A DNA stretch of 64,000 bases, taken from JASJBU01 sp963790775 (lineage in GTDB: Bacteria; Pseudomonadota; Gammaproteobacteria; Chromatiales; Chromatiaceae). The notes beneath the pieces were generated by a model that was not told the DNA's origin, ran no database searches, and saw only the letters and a program-made list of their open reading frames with translations. How positions within the stretch are numbered: the stretch's first letter is position 1; every line of letters starts with the position of its first letter. The DNA is taken from assembly GCA_963790775.1 (NCBI GenBank), contig CAWBPR010000024.1:1-64000 (forward strand). The letters are read 5' to 3'. Shown here piece after piece: positions 20,996 through 28,901 of this stretch. A program made the translations under genes and the position numbers.

Positions 20996-21754
20996 GTGGA
21001 TATTGCAACTCTGGTAGGCCTTCTTGGAGGTTTTGGCATCATTATCGGAGCCATTGCATCGGGTGGCGATGTGATGCTGTTTGTCAATGTGCCTTCCATT
21101 CTGATTGTGGTGGGCGGCACCTTCATGGTGACTTTGATGCAGGTTTCGCTGGGTGATTTTCTCGGTTCATTCAGCATGGGAATGAAGGCTTTCTTCTATA
21201 AGACAGATGATCCCAAAAAACTCATTGAAGAGGCCGTCGAACTGGCTGACATCGCAAGAAAAAACGGCTTGCTGGCGCTGGAAGGGCAGGAGATCAGCAA
21301 CGACTTTCTCAAGCAGGGCGTAGGTCTGTGTGTGGATGGGCATGACCCCGTATTAGTCAACAAACTTTTGACTAAAGACATAGATCTCACCATCCAGCGA
21401 CATGATATCGGTCAGACCATGTTCAAAAATATGGCAACTATGGCCCCCGCGATGGGGATGATCGGTACCTTGGTTGGTTTGGTGCAGATGCTGGCGAATA
21501 TGTCAGATCCAGCCAGTATCGGCCCGGCCATGGCCGTGGCCTTGTTGACGACCCTGTATGGTGCTGTGATAGCCAATGCCTTCGCCCAGCCCATGGCGGA
21601 TAAACTGGCCCGCGCCAGCAGCCTGGAAAAGACCAACAAGTCATTGATCATAGAAACCATCTCAGGAATCCAGGAAGGGATGAATCCCCGTGTACTCGAG
21701 CAGTTGCTCAGCACCTATCTGCCATCGGGCAAGCGTCCCACCAAAGACGGTTGA
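20996..21754 (+). CDS. Flagellar stator subunit MotA/PomA
   Basis: MotA-type proteins form the ion channel of the flagellar motor with MotB. The 252-residue protein has the N-terminal span (TLVGLLGGFGIIIGAI) and a cytoplasmic loop with conserved charged residues. The last two spans hold the signature MATMAPAMGMIGTLVGLVQML and a second span ending ALLTTLYGAVIANAFAQP. The N-terminus (MDIATLVG) and length resemble the PomA, sodium-driven subgroup. It starts with GTG after GGAGAG and lies 15 bp before the MotB gene. Confidence 0.93.
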   Translation: MDIATLVGLLGGFGIIIGAIASGGDVMLFVNVPSILIVVGGTFMVTLMQVSLGDFLGSFSMGMKAFFYKTDDPKKLIEEAVELADIARKNGLLALEGQEISNDFLKQGVGLCVDGHDPVLVNKLLTKDIDLTIQRHDIGQTMFKNMATMAPAMGMIGTLVGLVQMLANMSDPASIGPAMAVALLTTLYGAVIANAFAQPMADKLARASSLEKTNKSLIIETISGIQEGMNPRVLEQLLSTYLPSGKRPTKDG

Positions 21755-21769
21755 TGTAAGGAATTCCGA

Positions 21770-22645
21770 ATGGCTGATGAGTGCCCAAAATGTGATGCTG
21801 GTTTGCCTCCATGGTTGGCTACATTCGCTGATCTGATGTCCCTGTTGATGTGTTTCTTTGTCTTGCTGCTCTCTTTTGCGGAGATCGACGCGATCCGTTT
21901 CAAAAAAATGGCCGATTCCATGAAGGATGCCTTTGGCGTCCAACGTGAAATACCGTTAAACGAGATCGTCATGGGCACGAGTGTTATCAAGCAGGAATTC
22001 ACTCCAGGCAAACCTGATCCCACGCCGATCAATGAAATACGTCAGCAGACCACTGAGGTTGAAAGGGAGTTTCTCGATGTTGAGGAAAAGGGTATGAAAG
22101 ATACCCAAGGGCTCGATATCGATGAGGCAAAGGCAGCGGTCCAGGCGCAACTGGAGAAAGAGGTAAAACAGCAGGCAGTCGATTTGCAGGCACTTCTGGA
22201 ACAGGAGATCAGTGAGGGTTTACTGGAGATCGAGACAGTAGATACCAAGATAATCATTCGCATTCAGGAAAAAGGTTCATTTCCATCGGGACGCGCCAAT
22301 CTCAATCCTGATTTCTTTGAGGTGATTTCCAAGATTACCGAAGTGATCGCTGGAACACCCGGGAAAATAGTGGTTGCCGGTCATACAGACAACATCCCGA
22401 TTTCGACCAAGCGCTTTCGTTCCAACTGGGAACTCTCAACCGCCCGTGCAGTAACTGTGGTGCATGCCATATTGAGCAACTCATCCATTGATGCCGGGCG
22501 CTTGAAGATAGAGGGGCTTGCCGATTCGAATCCCCTGGCGCCAAATGATTCCAGGGACAACCGGGCCAAGAACAGACGCGTGGAACTGATCATTGAACGG
22601 GGAGAAGATATTGACAGTGGTAAGATACTTGATATTACGGGATGA
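21770..22645 (+). CDS. Flagellar stator subunit MotB/PomB
   Basis: The 291-residue protein has the PomB-like start (MADECPKCDAGLPPW), one span with the ion-binding Asp at residue 21 (TFADLMSLLM), a coiled periplasmic linker and an OmpA-type peptidoglycan-binding domain (VAGHTDNIPI, NWELSTARAV, NRRVELII). The Asp lies in the sequence expected of a stator. It is paired with motA and precedes a PilZ gene by 36 bp. In other gammaproteobacteria PilZ proteins tune motility in response to cyclic di-GMP. Confidence 0.93.
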   Translation: MADECPKCDAGLPPWLATFADLMSLLMCFFVLLLSFAEIDAIRFKKMADSMKDAFGVQREIPLNEIVMGTSVIKQEFTPGKPDPTPINEIRQQTTEVEREFLDVEEKGMKDTQGLDIDEAKAAVQAQLEKEVKQQAVDLQALLEQEISEGLLEIETVDTKIIIRIQEKGSFPSGRANLNPDFFEVISKITEVIAGTPGKIVVAGHTDNIPISTKRFRSNWELSTARAVTVVHAILSNSSIDAGRLKIEGLADSNPLAPNDSRDNRAKNRRVELIIERGEDIDSGKILDITG

Positions 22646-22681
22646 AGGATGTCGCGGGTTTTCATTCAGGAGATTTGACAG

Positions 22682-23299
22682 ATGAGTGACCAACCGCAAG
22701 CTGGGGTTGTGGATGAACGCAGAGAATTTTTTCGCATCGACGATACCATCCAGGTCAGTTATCGTCTGCTCGATGCTGCTGAACTGTCGAAACGAATTGC
22801 AGCGATAGAGCAGGGGATCGAAGGAAGTTTTACGATCATGACCAGGATGCAGGCTATCAGCCAGCATCTTTCGGCCTCACTGCACAGAATAGAGCAGCGC
22901 GATCCGGATATAGCCGACTATTTGAAGGCTCTGGATGAGAAGGTCAATCTCCTGGGGCAGAGTTTTCTTGCCGAAGACACTGAAATGATCGGGCAACCGA
23001 CCAAGGCAGTCAATCTGAGTGCAGGGGGTATCGCGTTGGATAGCAAGGAATCCCTGGAGATAGGGTCCCAGCTCGAGATCAAGCTGTTGTTATTGCCTTC
23101 CTTAAGTGGCGTAGTCGCATTCGGGGATGTGGTTGGGGTGATACCCACCCAGGAGAATGAAGGTTATCCCTATCGATTAAGGATCAATTTCAGCCATATT
23201 CGGGAGGTGGATCGGGATGCCCTTATCCGCCACATCCTCAGACGACAGGGGCAGATGCTGCTCCGGGAGCGGGAGCGCAAGGAACTGCTCGAAGATTGA
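22682..23299 (+). CDS. PilZ-domain cyclic di-GMP receptor
   Basis: The 205-residue protein carries the first PilZ motif at its N-terminus (ERREFFRIDD). An inserted helical segment of about 80 residues follows, then the second motif NLSAGGIAL and the beta-barrel continuation (FGDVVGVIPT, YRLRINFSHI). Both motifs needed for cyclic di-GMP binding are present. It follows the stator pair, which suggests a brake or regulator of motor function. A TGATG overlap couples it to the next small gene. Confidence 0.85.
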   Translation: MSDQPQAGVVDERREFFRIDDTIQVSYRLLDAAELSKRIAAIEQGIEGSFTIMTRMQAISQHLSASLHRIEQRDPDIADYLKALDEKVNLLGQSFLAEDTEMIGQPTKAVNLSAGGIALDSKESLEIGSQLEIKLLLLPSLSGVVAFGDVVGVIPTQENEGYPYRLRINFSHIREVDRDALIRHILRRQGQMLLRERERKELLED

Positions 23300-23574
23300 T
23301 GAAAAGACCCTCTCAAACAGAGATACAGCAGGCGCTTGAAACGGCCCATGAATTACTTGGTGGCGACCTGCCTGCAGACGCAGTGGGCCGTTATCTGCTC
23401 TACCTGCACGGCAGAAATCAGATTTTAGAGACGATTGCGCAAGTGGTTGAGCGTTATCTGAAATTCGGTTTGCCGGAAATCGAGCATAGTAAACTGCTGT
23501 CGCTTCTCGAAACTCTCCGGGAAGAGACCCGGAGTGAAAGCGCTGAGGAAACGGGTAAATTTGGTCTTGAATAA
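23299..23574 (+). CDS. Small protein of unknown function downstream of PilZ
   Basis: The 91-residue, mostly helical protein begins with the ATG that overlaps the PilZ stop (TGATG), so it is probably translated by reinitiation. It contains ADAVGRYLLYLHGRNQILETIA and an acidic C-terminus. It has no cysteines, signal or membrane span. I recognise no family; the coupling suggests a partner of the PilZ or stator genes. Confidence 0.65.
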   Translation: MKRPSQTEIQQALETAHELLGGDLPADAVGRYLLYLHGRNQILETIAQVVERYLKFGLPEIEHSKLLSLLETLREETRSESAEETGKFGLE

Positions 23575-23668
23575 AAACAAGATCGCCTCCATATGGTAAT
23601 ATTCTGAATCTATTCTGCCGGGCATACCGGTTATGTGCGGCTGCACAGGACAAGTCTGAGGAATTACC

Positions 23669-23926
23669 ATGCCAATCTATGAATATCATTGCCAAGCATG
23701 TGGGCACCAGCTCGAGGCCTTGCAGAAAATGAGTGATGCGCCACTCATTGAATGTCCGGAATGCAGTCAGCCTGCGCTGAAAAAGGCATTGAGCGCGGCA
23801 GGTTTTCGACTCAAGGGCAGCGGCTGGTATGAGACCGACTTCAAGAGTGGTAAAAAGAAGAATGTCCATGACTCTGGCAAGTCGCCAGCAAAAAAGCCGA
23901 CCTGCAGCAGCGGTTCATGCGACTGA
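23669..23926 (+). CDS. FmdB-family zinc-ribbon protein
   Basis: The 85-residue protein has the conserved FmdB start MPIYEYHCQACGHQLE and the second cysteine pair CPECSQPAL, which form a zinc ribbon. It also has the GFRLKGSGWYETDF motif and a Lys/Ser/Cys tail. The family is widespread and often sits before aspS. It is annotated as a putative regulatory protein, but its function is not established. Confidence 0.92.
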   Translation: MPIYEYHCQACGHQLEALQKMSDAPLIECPECSQPALKKALSAAGFRLKGSGWYETDFKSGKKKNVHDSGKSPAKKPTCSSGSCD

Positions 23927-23946
23927 TTGCCAATCGCTGAATAGCC

Positions 23947-24591
23947 ATGGGTTTTATGCGACGCTACCTGGTTGCCGGGCTGCTGGTCTGGTTGCCGTTG
24001 GTGGCCACCTTCTTTGTCATCCGTCTCCTGGTGCAGTGGATGGATCAGAGTCTGCTGCTGTTGCCGCAGCAGTATCGACCTGAAAACCTACTCGGCTTTG
24101 CCATCCCTGGTCTGGGTGTTGCGCTCTCGTTCCTGATCCTGCTGCTTACCGGCCTGGTTGCCGCCAATCTGTTTGGCCGCAAACTGGTCAGTTTATGGGA
24201 GAGAGTGCTGTCGCGTATCCCGCTGGTGCGCTCCGTCTACTCCGCAGTGAAGCAGCTGGTGGAGACCATGTTCTCCGACAATGGACAGTCTTTCCGCAAG
24301 GTTCTGCTGGTTGAATTTCCCCGGCGAGGGCTCTGGACCCTGGCCTTTCAGACTGGCACCGGGCAGGGTGAGGCTCAACGGAAGACGGGCCGGGACGTGG
24401 TTACTGTCTACATACCCACCACCCCCAATCCCACCGGCGGGTACCTGGTGATGGTGCCCAGAGAAGATGTTCGTGAACTTGATATGTCTGTCGACGACGG
24501 GCTCAAAATGCTGCTGTCCATGGGCGCTGTGTCGCCTGACGCCGAACATCCGGCAGGCAATCCGCTTGCAGAGGCCGAGACCAAGCCTTAA
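23947..24591 (+). CDS. DUF502 inner-membrane protein
   Basis: The 214-residue protein has two N-terminal membrane spans (GLLVWLPLVATFFVIRLLVQW shortened here, and ALSFLILLLTGLVAANLFG) and the family core RIPLVRSVYSAVKQLVETMF. It also carries PTTPNPTGGYLVMVPREDV. The function of DUF502 is unknown. The fmdB-DUF502-aspS order is conserved in many proteobacteria, supporting the call. Confidence 0.92.
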   Translation: MGFMRRYLVAGLLVWLPLVATFFVIRLLVQWMDQSLLLLPQQYRPENLLGFAIPGLGVALSFLILLLTGLVAANLFGRKLVSLWERVLSRIPLVRSVYSAVKQLVETMFSDNGQSFRKVLLVEFPRRGLWTLAFQTGTGQGEAQRKTGRDVVTVYIPTTPNPTGGYLVMVPREDVRELDMSVDDGLKMLLSMGAVSPDAEHPAGNPLAEAETKP

Positions 24592-24649
24592 CATTCTCGC
24601 CTTTTAGCCGGTAGCGGACCGGTTCGAGACATTTCACAGGAATTATCCC

Positions 24650-26440
24650 ATGCGCAGCCATTATTGTGGTCAGGTAAACAGCTCTCTTATTGGTCAGGAA
24701 GTCGAACTCTGTGGCTGGGCCCATCGGCGGCGTGATCATGGCGGGGTAATCTTTATCGACCTGCGTGACCGGGAAGGGCTGGTGCAGGTGGTCTATGATC
24801 CTGATCTGCCAGAAGTCTTCTCACTGGCGGAGCAGGTGCGCAACGAATTCGTACTGCGCATCAAGGGTAAAGTCAGAGCGCGTCCCGAAGGCACGGTCAA
24901 CCCGGATATGCCCACCGGCGAAGTGGAGATTCTGGGCCTGGAGCTGGAAGTGTTGAACAAGTCGGACACCCCTCCGTTTCAACTGGATGAGCATGAAAAG
25001 GCTTCGGAAGAGATCCGCCTGCGCTACCGCTACATCGACCTGCGCCGTCCTGAGATGCTGGAGAAGCTCCGCACCCGCGCCAAGGTAACCCGGGTGCTGC
25101 GGCGTTTCATGGATGAGCAGGGCTTCCTGGATATCGAAACCCCGATGCTGACCAAGGCCACCCCCGAAGGTGCGCGGGACTATCTGGTGCCGAGCCGCAC
25201 TCATCCCGGCGAGTTCTTTGCCTTGCCCCAGTCGCCGCAGCTCTTCAAACAGCTGCTGATGATGTCCGGCATGGATCGCTATTATCAGATCGTGCGCTGT
25301 TTCCGTGACGAGGATCTGCGTGCTGACCGTCAGCCGGAGTTCACCCAGCTCGATATCGAGACCTCATTTATGGATGAGGATCAAATCATGCTGCTGAACG
25401 AGGAGATGATGCGTCAGCTCTACAAAGAGATCCTCGATGTCGATCTGCCCAAACCGTTTCCCCGCATGACCTATGACGAGGCAATGGAACGCTATGGTTC
25501 CGACCGCCCGGACCTGCGGGTGCCGCTGGAACTGGTAGATCTGGGAGATCTGATGCAGGAAGTGGAGTTCAAGGTCTTCTCCGGCCCGGCCAAGGATCCC
25601 CACGGGCGGATTGCGGCCCTGCATGTGCCGGGTGGCAATAGCCTGAGCCGCAAGCAGATCGATGAGTACACCAAGTTTGTTGGCATCTATGGCGCCAAGG
25701 GTCTGGCCTACGTCAAGGTCAACGAGCTGGCCAAGGGGCGTGAAGGTCTGCAGTCACCAATCCTTAAATTTCTGCCTGATGCGGCGGTGGATGGCATCCT
25801 GCAACGCACCGGGGCCAAAGATGGCGACCTGATCTTCTTTGGCGCCGATAAGGCGAGTGTGGTGAATGAGGCCCTGGGCGCTCTGCGCGTCAAGGTGGGA
25901 GAGGATATGGGGCTCATGGAGGAGGGCTGGCGTCCCCTCTGGGTGGTCGATTTTCCGATGTTCGAATGGGACGATCAGCATAGCCGCTGGAATCCCCTGC
26001 ATCATCCATTCACCTCTCCCAAGTTGGACCAGGTCGAGCTGCTGGAAAGCGATCCCGGCAACTGCAAGTCCCGTGCTTATGACATGGTGATGAACGGGGT
26101 TGAGCTGGGTGGTGGTTCTATCCGTATTCATCAGCAGGAGGTGCAGCAGCAGGTCTTCAAACTTCTGGAGATCGGTGAAAAAGAGGCTGATGAGAAATTT
26201 GGCTTTCTCCTTACCGCACTTAAATATGGTTGCCCGCCGCATGGTGGGCTGGCCTTCGGCCTTGACCGTCTGGTGATGCTGCTCACCGGCTCCAACTCGA
26301 TCCGTGAAGTGATGGCCTTCCCGAAGACCCAGACCGCTGCCTGTCAGCTGACTTCCGCACCTTCAGCGGTGGGACTGGATCAGCTGCGGGAGCTGTCGAT
26401 CCGGGTGCGCAAACCGCAGAGCGAAGCGGCTGCTGATTAA
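24650..26440 (+). CDS. aspS: Aspartyl-tRNA synthetase
   Basis: AspRS charges tRNA-Asp. The 596-residue protein has the OB-fold anticodon domain (GWAHRRRDHGGVIFIDLRDR), the class II motif 2 region (RCFRDEDLRADRQPEFTQLDIE shortened) and the bacterial GAD insertion (about residues 285-420). Motif 3 ends in GGLAFGLDRLVMLL. Length is typical of the bacterial type. The HRRRDHGG loop does not by itself tell whether it is discriminating. It follows DUF502 by 58 bp. Confidence 0.97.
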   Translation: MRSHYCGQVNSSLIGQEVELCGWAHRRRDHGGVIFIDLRDREGLVQVVYDPDLPEVFSLAEQVRNEFVLRIKGKVRARPEGTVNPDMPTGEVEILGLELEVLNKSDTPPFQLDEHEKASEEIRLRYRYIDLRRPEMLEKLRTRAKVTRVLRRFMDEQGFLDIETPMLTKATPEGARDYLVPSRTHPGEFFALPQSPQLFKQLLMMSGMDRYYQIVRCFRDEDLRADRQPEFTQLDIETSFMDEDQIMLLNEEMMRQLYKEILDVDLPKPFPRMTYDEAMERYGSDRPDLRVPLELVDLGDLMQEVEFKVFSGPAKDPHGRIAALHVPGGNSLSRKQIDEYTKFVGIYGAKGLAYVKVNELAKGREGLQSPILKFLPDAAVDGILQRTGAKDGDLIFFGADKASVVNEALGALRVKVGEDMGLMEEGWRPLWVVDFPMFEWDDQHSRWNPLHHPFTSPKLDQVELLESDPGNCKSRAYDMVMNGVELGGGSIRIHQQEVQQQVFKLLEIGEKEADEKFGFLLTALKYGCPPHGGLAFGLDRLVMLLTGSNSIREVMAFPKTQTAACQLTSAPSAVGLDQLRELSIRVRKPQSEAAAD

Positions 26441-26465
26441 GCGGGATTACAAGCGGCCCGAGTCC

Positions 26466-26873
26466 GTGCTGGTGGTGGTGTATGCCGCTACGGGTGAGGT
26501 CTTGCTGCTGCGCCGTACCCAGCCCGCGGATTTCTGGCAGTCAGTCACCGGCAGTCTGCGCTGGGGGGAATCCCCACTGCAGGCTGCGCGCCGTGAACTC
26601 TACGAAGAGACCGGCATCATGGCGGGTAACCAGCTACAGGACCTTAGGCATAGCGAAGTTTTTCCCATCGTTCCTCCCTGGCGGTCACGCTACGCACCTC
26701 ATGTCTATTACAACCGTGAACATTGGTTCTCAGTGCGCCTTACAGGGCGTCGAATCATCCATCTGAATCAGCAGGAACATACGGATTATCAGTGGTTCAG
26801 GGCCGAGCGAGGTGCGCTGATTGCGTCATCCTGGACGAACCGCAAGGCGCTTCGCTATCTGCTGCGCTGTTAA
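26466..26873 (+). CDS. nudB: Dihydroneopterin triphosphate diphosphatase (Nudix)
   Basis: NudB removes pyrophosphate from dihydroneopterin triphosphate in folate synthesis. The 135-residue frame has QPADFWQSVTGSL and a full Nudix box (G at WGESPLQAARRELYEETGI). The GTG at 26466 is nominal: the open frame extends upstream through LIKRDYKRPES, and family members usually begin KRPxSVLVVV. The real start may therefore overlap the aspS end at an unusual codon (CTG 26433 or ATT 26436). nudB next to aspS is common. Confidence 0.85.
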   Translation: MLVVVYAATGEVLLLRRTQPADFWQSVTGSLRWGESPLQAARRELYEETGIMAGNQLQDLRHSEVFPIVPPWRSRYAPHVYYNREHWFSVRLTGRRIIHLNQQEHTDYQWFRAERGALIASSWTNRKALRYLLRC

Positions 26874-26927
26874 TTTTTAACAGTCAACAGCGGCTTGAAA
26901 TCGCCGGCTTCCGGATGCGCAGGCCAG

Positions 26928-27317
26928 TTAAGCCTGCAGCTTTTCCATCACCCGCTGCAGTATCTCCTTGGCTTCTCTGGCCACGGCTTTCGGTTCGTCC
27001 GTTTCAGTCAAAGCCAAGACCGCCACCGGATCCATGAAGCTGACCACTACAGAATCCTTGCCGGTCTCCCGCATGATAAAGTTGCAGGGTAGCAGCGTGC
27101 CGGCATTGGGCTCCGCCGAGATCACCCGGTCCGCCAGTTTGGGATTGCAGGCGCCATAGATATGATAGGCGGGGATGGCCTTATCCATCTTGTTCTTGAA
27201 GATGGCCTGTACATCCACGTCGCTGACTATGCCGAGATGTTCCTCCATCAGCGTGGCGCGGACCTTTTCCAGGGCCGCGTCGAAAGACAGATTGAGTTCA
27301 GTGTTAAATTCGTACAT
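26928..27317 (-). CDS. DUF302 family protein
   Basis: The 129-residue protein has the DUF302 pattern: FDAALEKVRATLMEEHLGIVSDVD shortened here to its core, the KMDKAIPAYHIYGACNPKLA stretch, GTLLPCNFI and VVVSFMDPVAVL. I use the ATG at 27317, which follows GGAGG. The family is widespread in sulfur- and metal-metabolising bacteria, and its function is not established. It is divergent from yjbQ and convergent with nudB, and marks the left edge of the block inserted between nudB and yebC. Confidence 0.85.
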   Translation of the reverse strand: MYEFNTELNLSFDAALEKVRATLMEEHLGIVSDVDVQAIFKNKMDKAIPAYHIYGACNPKLADRVISAEPNAGTLLPCNFIMRETGKDSVVVSFMDPVAVLALTETDEPKAVAREAKEILQRVMEKLQA

Positions 27318-27459
27318 GGTTGCCTCCAATGATTCTCCAGCGGGGGAATTTATCTCATCTTACGGACTTGCACATTGAAGATCATCAAACTCCTCTCTCT
27401 ATGGCAGAATGCACCTCAGGATTATTCTGATCAATAGTTTGTCGGGGAGTTGTTTTCGG

Positions 27460-27864
27460 ATGAGGGAGATAATCGAGTTACGTACACATTCCCGGGAGGT
27501 CCTGGTGGATATCACGCCGCAGGTCACTGCAGTTGTAAAGCAGAGTGGCTGCCGGAATGGTTTGGTGAATGTCTACGCCCAGGGGGCCACCGCCGCGATA
27601 ATGATTCAGGAGAACTGGGACGAGAGTGTGCAGACCGATGTGGTGAACCTGTTGCGCAAGATGATCCCCAAGGGCGTCTGGTTGCATGATGCCCAGGACG
27701 GCAACGGGGACTCACATCTCAAGGCGGGTCTGGTAGGCCCCTCTGAAACCATCCCGCTGATCGATGGTTCACTGGGACTCTCCCGCTGGCAGAATATCTT
27801 TTTCTGTGAATTTGACGGGCCACGCCGGGATCGCCGTGTGGTGTGTAGTGTAATTGGAGATTGA
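27460..27864 (+). CDS. yjbQ: YjbQ family protein (UPF0047)
   Basis: The 134-residue protein shows the family pattern: an N-terminal strand IIELRTHSREVLVDIT, NGLVNVYAQGATAAIMIQEN (cut at 20), the histidine in HDAQDGNGDSHLKAGLVG and LGLSRWQNIFFCEFDGPR. Some relatives have weak thiamine phosphate synthase activity, but a physiological role is not settled. The ATG at 27460 gives the family start MREIIEL. The next gene begins two bases after the stop. Confidence 0.9.
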   Translation: MREIIELRTHSREVLVDITPQVTAVVKQSGCRNGLVNVYAQGATAAIMIQENWDESVQTDVVNLLRKMIPKGVWLHDAQDGNGDSHLKAGLVGPSETIPLIDGSLGLSRWQNIFFCEFDGPRRDRRVVCSVIGD

Positions 27865-27866
27865 TC

Positions 27867-28727
27867 GTGGCAGATAGTGGATATTTACGGCACATTCGAA
27901 CCTGTAACCAGTGGAATCCCGCTAATTTCAGGGATTTTTATGTGGATGACCAGTGTGTGGGTCGCCTCAAGCAAAGCATCTGGGAGTCGCTGCAGCAGTG
28001 GCCTGAACTGTTTCAGGTGCAGTCTCACGGCGTCCATTTATCACCCGCACTGGCAGATTTCGCCACACGTACCGAGGCCATGGCGCAGGTCACCGGAAAA
28101 TTGGTGGAACAGGGGGTGATTTCACACCGGCATGGGGAGCAGTATCCGGTCACCGCCTCCGGCCGGGAGCAGGCTTATGCGACCATCGACCGTTCAGCCG
28201 CCCCCTATTTTGGTCTGCGGGCCTATGGTCAGCACATGAACGGATTCGTGCGCACTGCGCAAGGCCTCATGCTGTGGATCGCAAGGCGCTCGGCGGACCG
28301 CAGGAACTTTCCCGACAAGCTCGACAATATGGTTGCCGGTGGCTTGCCACAGAATCTGACGTTGCAGGAAAATCTGCAAAAAGAGTGCATGGAAGAGGCC
28401 TCGATTCCACCCGCAATGGCCCGAAACGCAAGGCCGGTAGGGGCGTTGACCTACTGCAAAGAGACCAGGGTGGGACTGAAGCCGGATACCCTGTATTGCT
28501 ACGATCTGGAACTGCCGGCCGACTTCATACCGGCCAATACGGATGGCGAGGTAGCCGAGTTCTGTCTGATGCCGCTGGCAGAGGTCGCGCGGATCGTTAG
28601 AGAAACAGACGATTTCAAACTCAATTGCAACCTGGTTATCATCGATTTTCTGATACGGCATGGAGTTGTCGGGCCGGAAACCACGGACTATCTGGAAATA
28701 GTTCAGGGTTTGCATGCGCGGCTGTGA
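27867..28727 (+). CDS. DUF4743/Nudix hydrolase
   Basis: The 286-residue protein has an N-terminal DUF4743 domain (HIRTCNQWNP, YVDDQCVGRL) and a C-terminal Nudix fold with AYGQHMNGFV and the box GGLPQNLTLQENLQKECMEEA, here cut at position. The Nudix Arg is replaced by Lys, but the EE pair is kept. Plant and yeast relatives hydrolyse oxidised thiamine diphosphate. The adjacent yjbQ, linked by some to thiamine, makes a thiamine-repair role attractive but unproven. The GTG at 27867 follows GGAGA. Confidence 0.82.
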   Translation: MADSGYLRHIRTCNQWNPANFRDFYVDDQCVGRLKQSIWESLQQWPELFQVQSHGVHLSPALADFATRTEAMAQVTGKLVEQGVISHRHGEQYPVTASGREQAYATIDRSAAPYFGLRAYGQHMNGFVRTAQGLMLWIARRSADRRNFPDKLDNMVAGGLPQNLTLQENLQKECMEEASIPPAMARNARPVGALTYCKETRVGLKPDTLYCYDLELPADFIPANTDGEVAEFCLMPLAEVARIVRETDDFKLNCNLVIIDFLIRHGVVGPETTDYLEIVQGLHARL

Positions 28728-28901
28728 CTCTCAAAACAAGCATATATCCCAGTCTGGCGCTTGTATATTTTTCACACACCTGCATATTTAGGGAGGTCCC
28801 AAGGAACAGAATCTGACAAAACTGGTCTCAGGGGGATGGAGTTTCTTTAATTTGAGTGATCATTCTGACAGCTGGGTTGGGATGTAAGAGGGGTGGATTT
28901 C

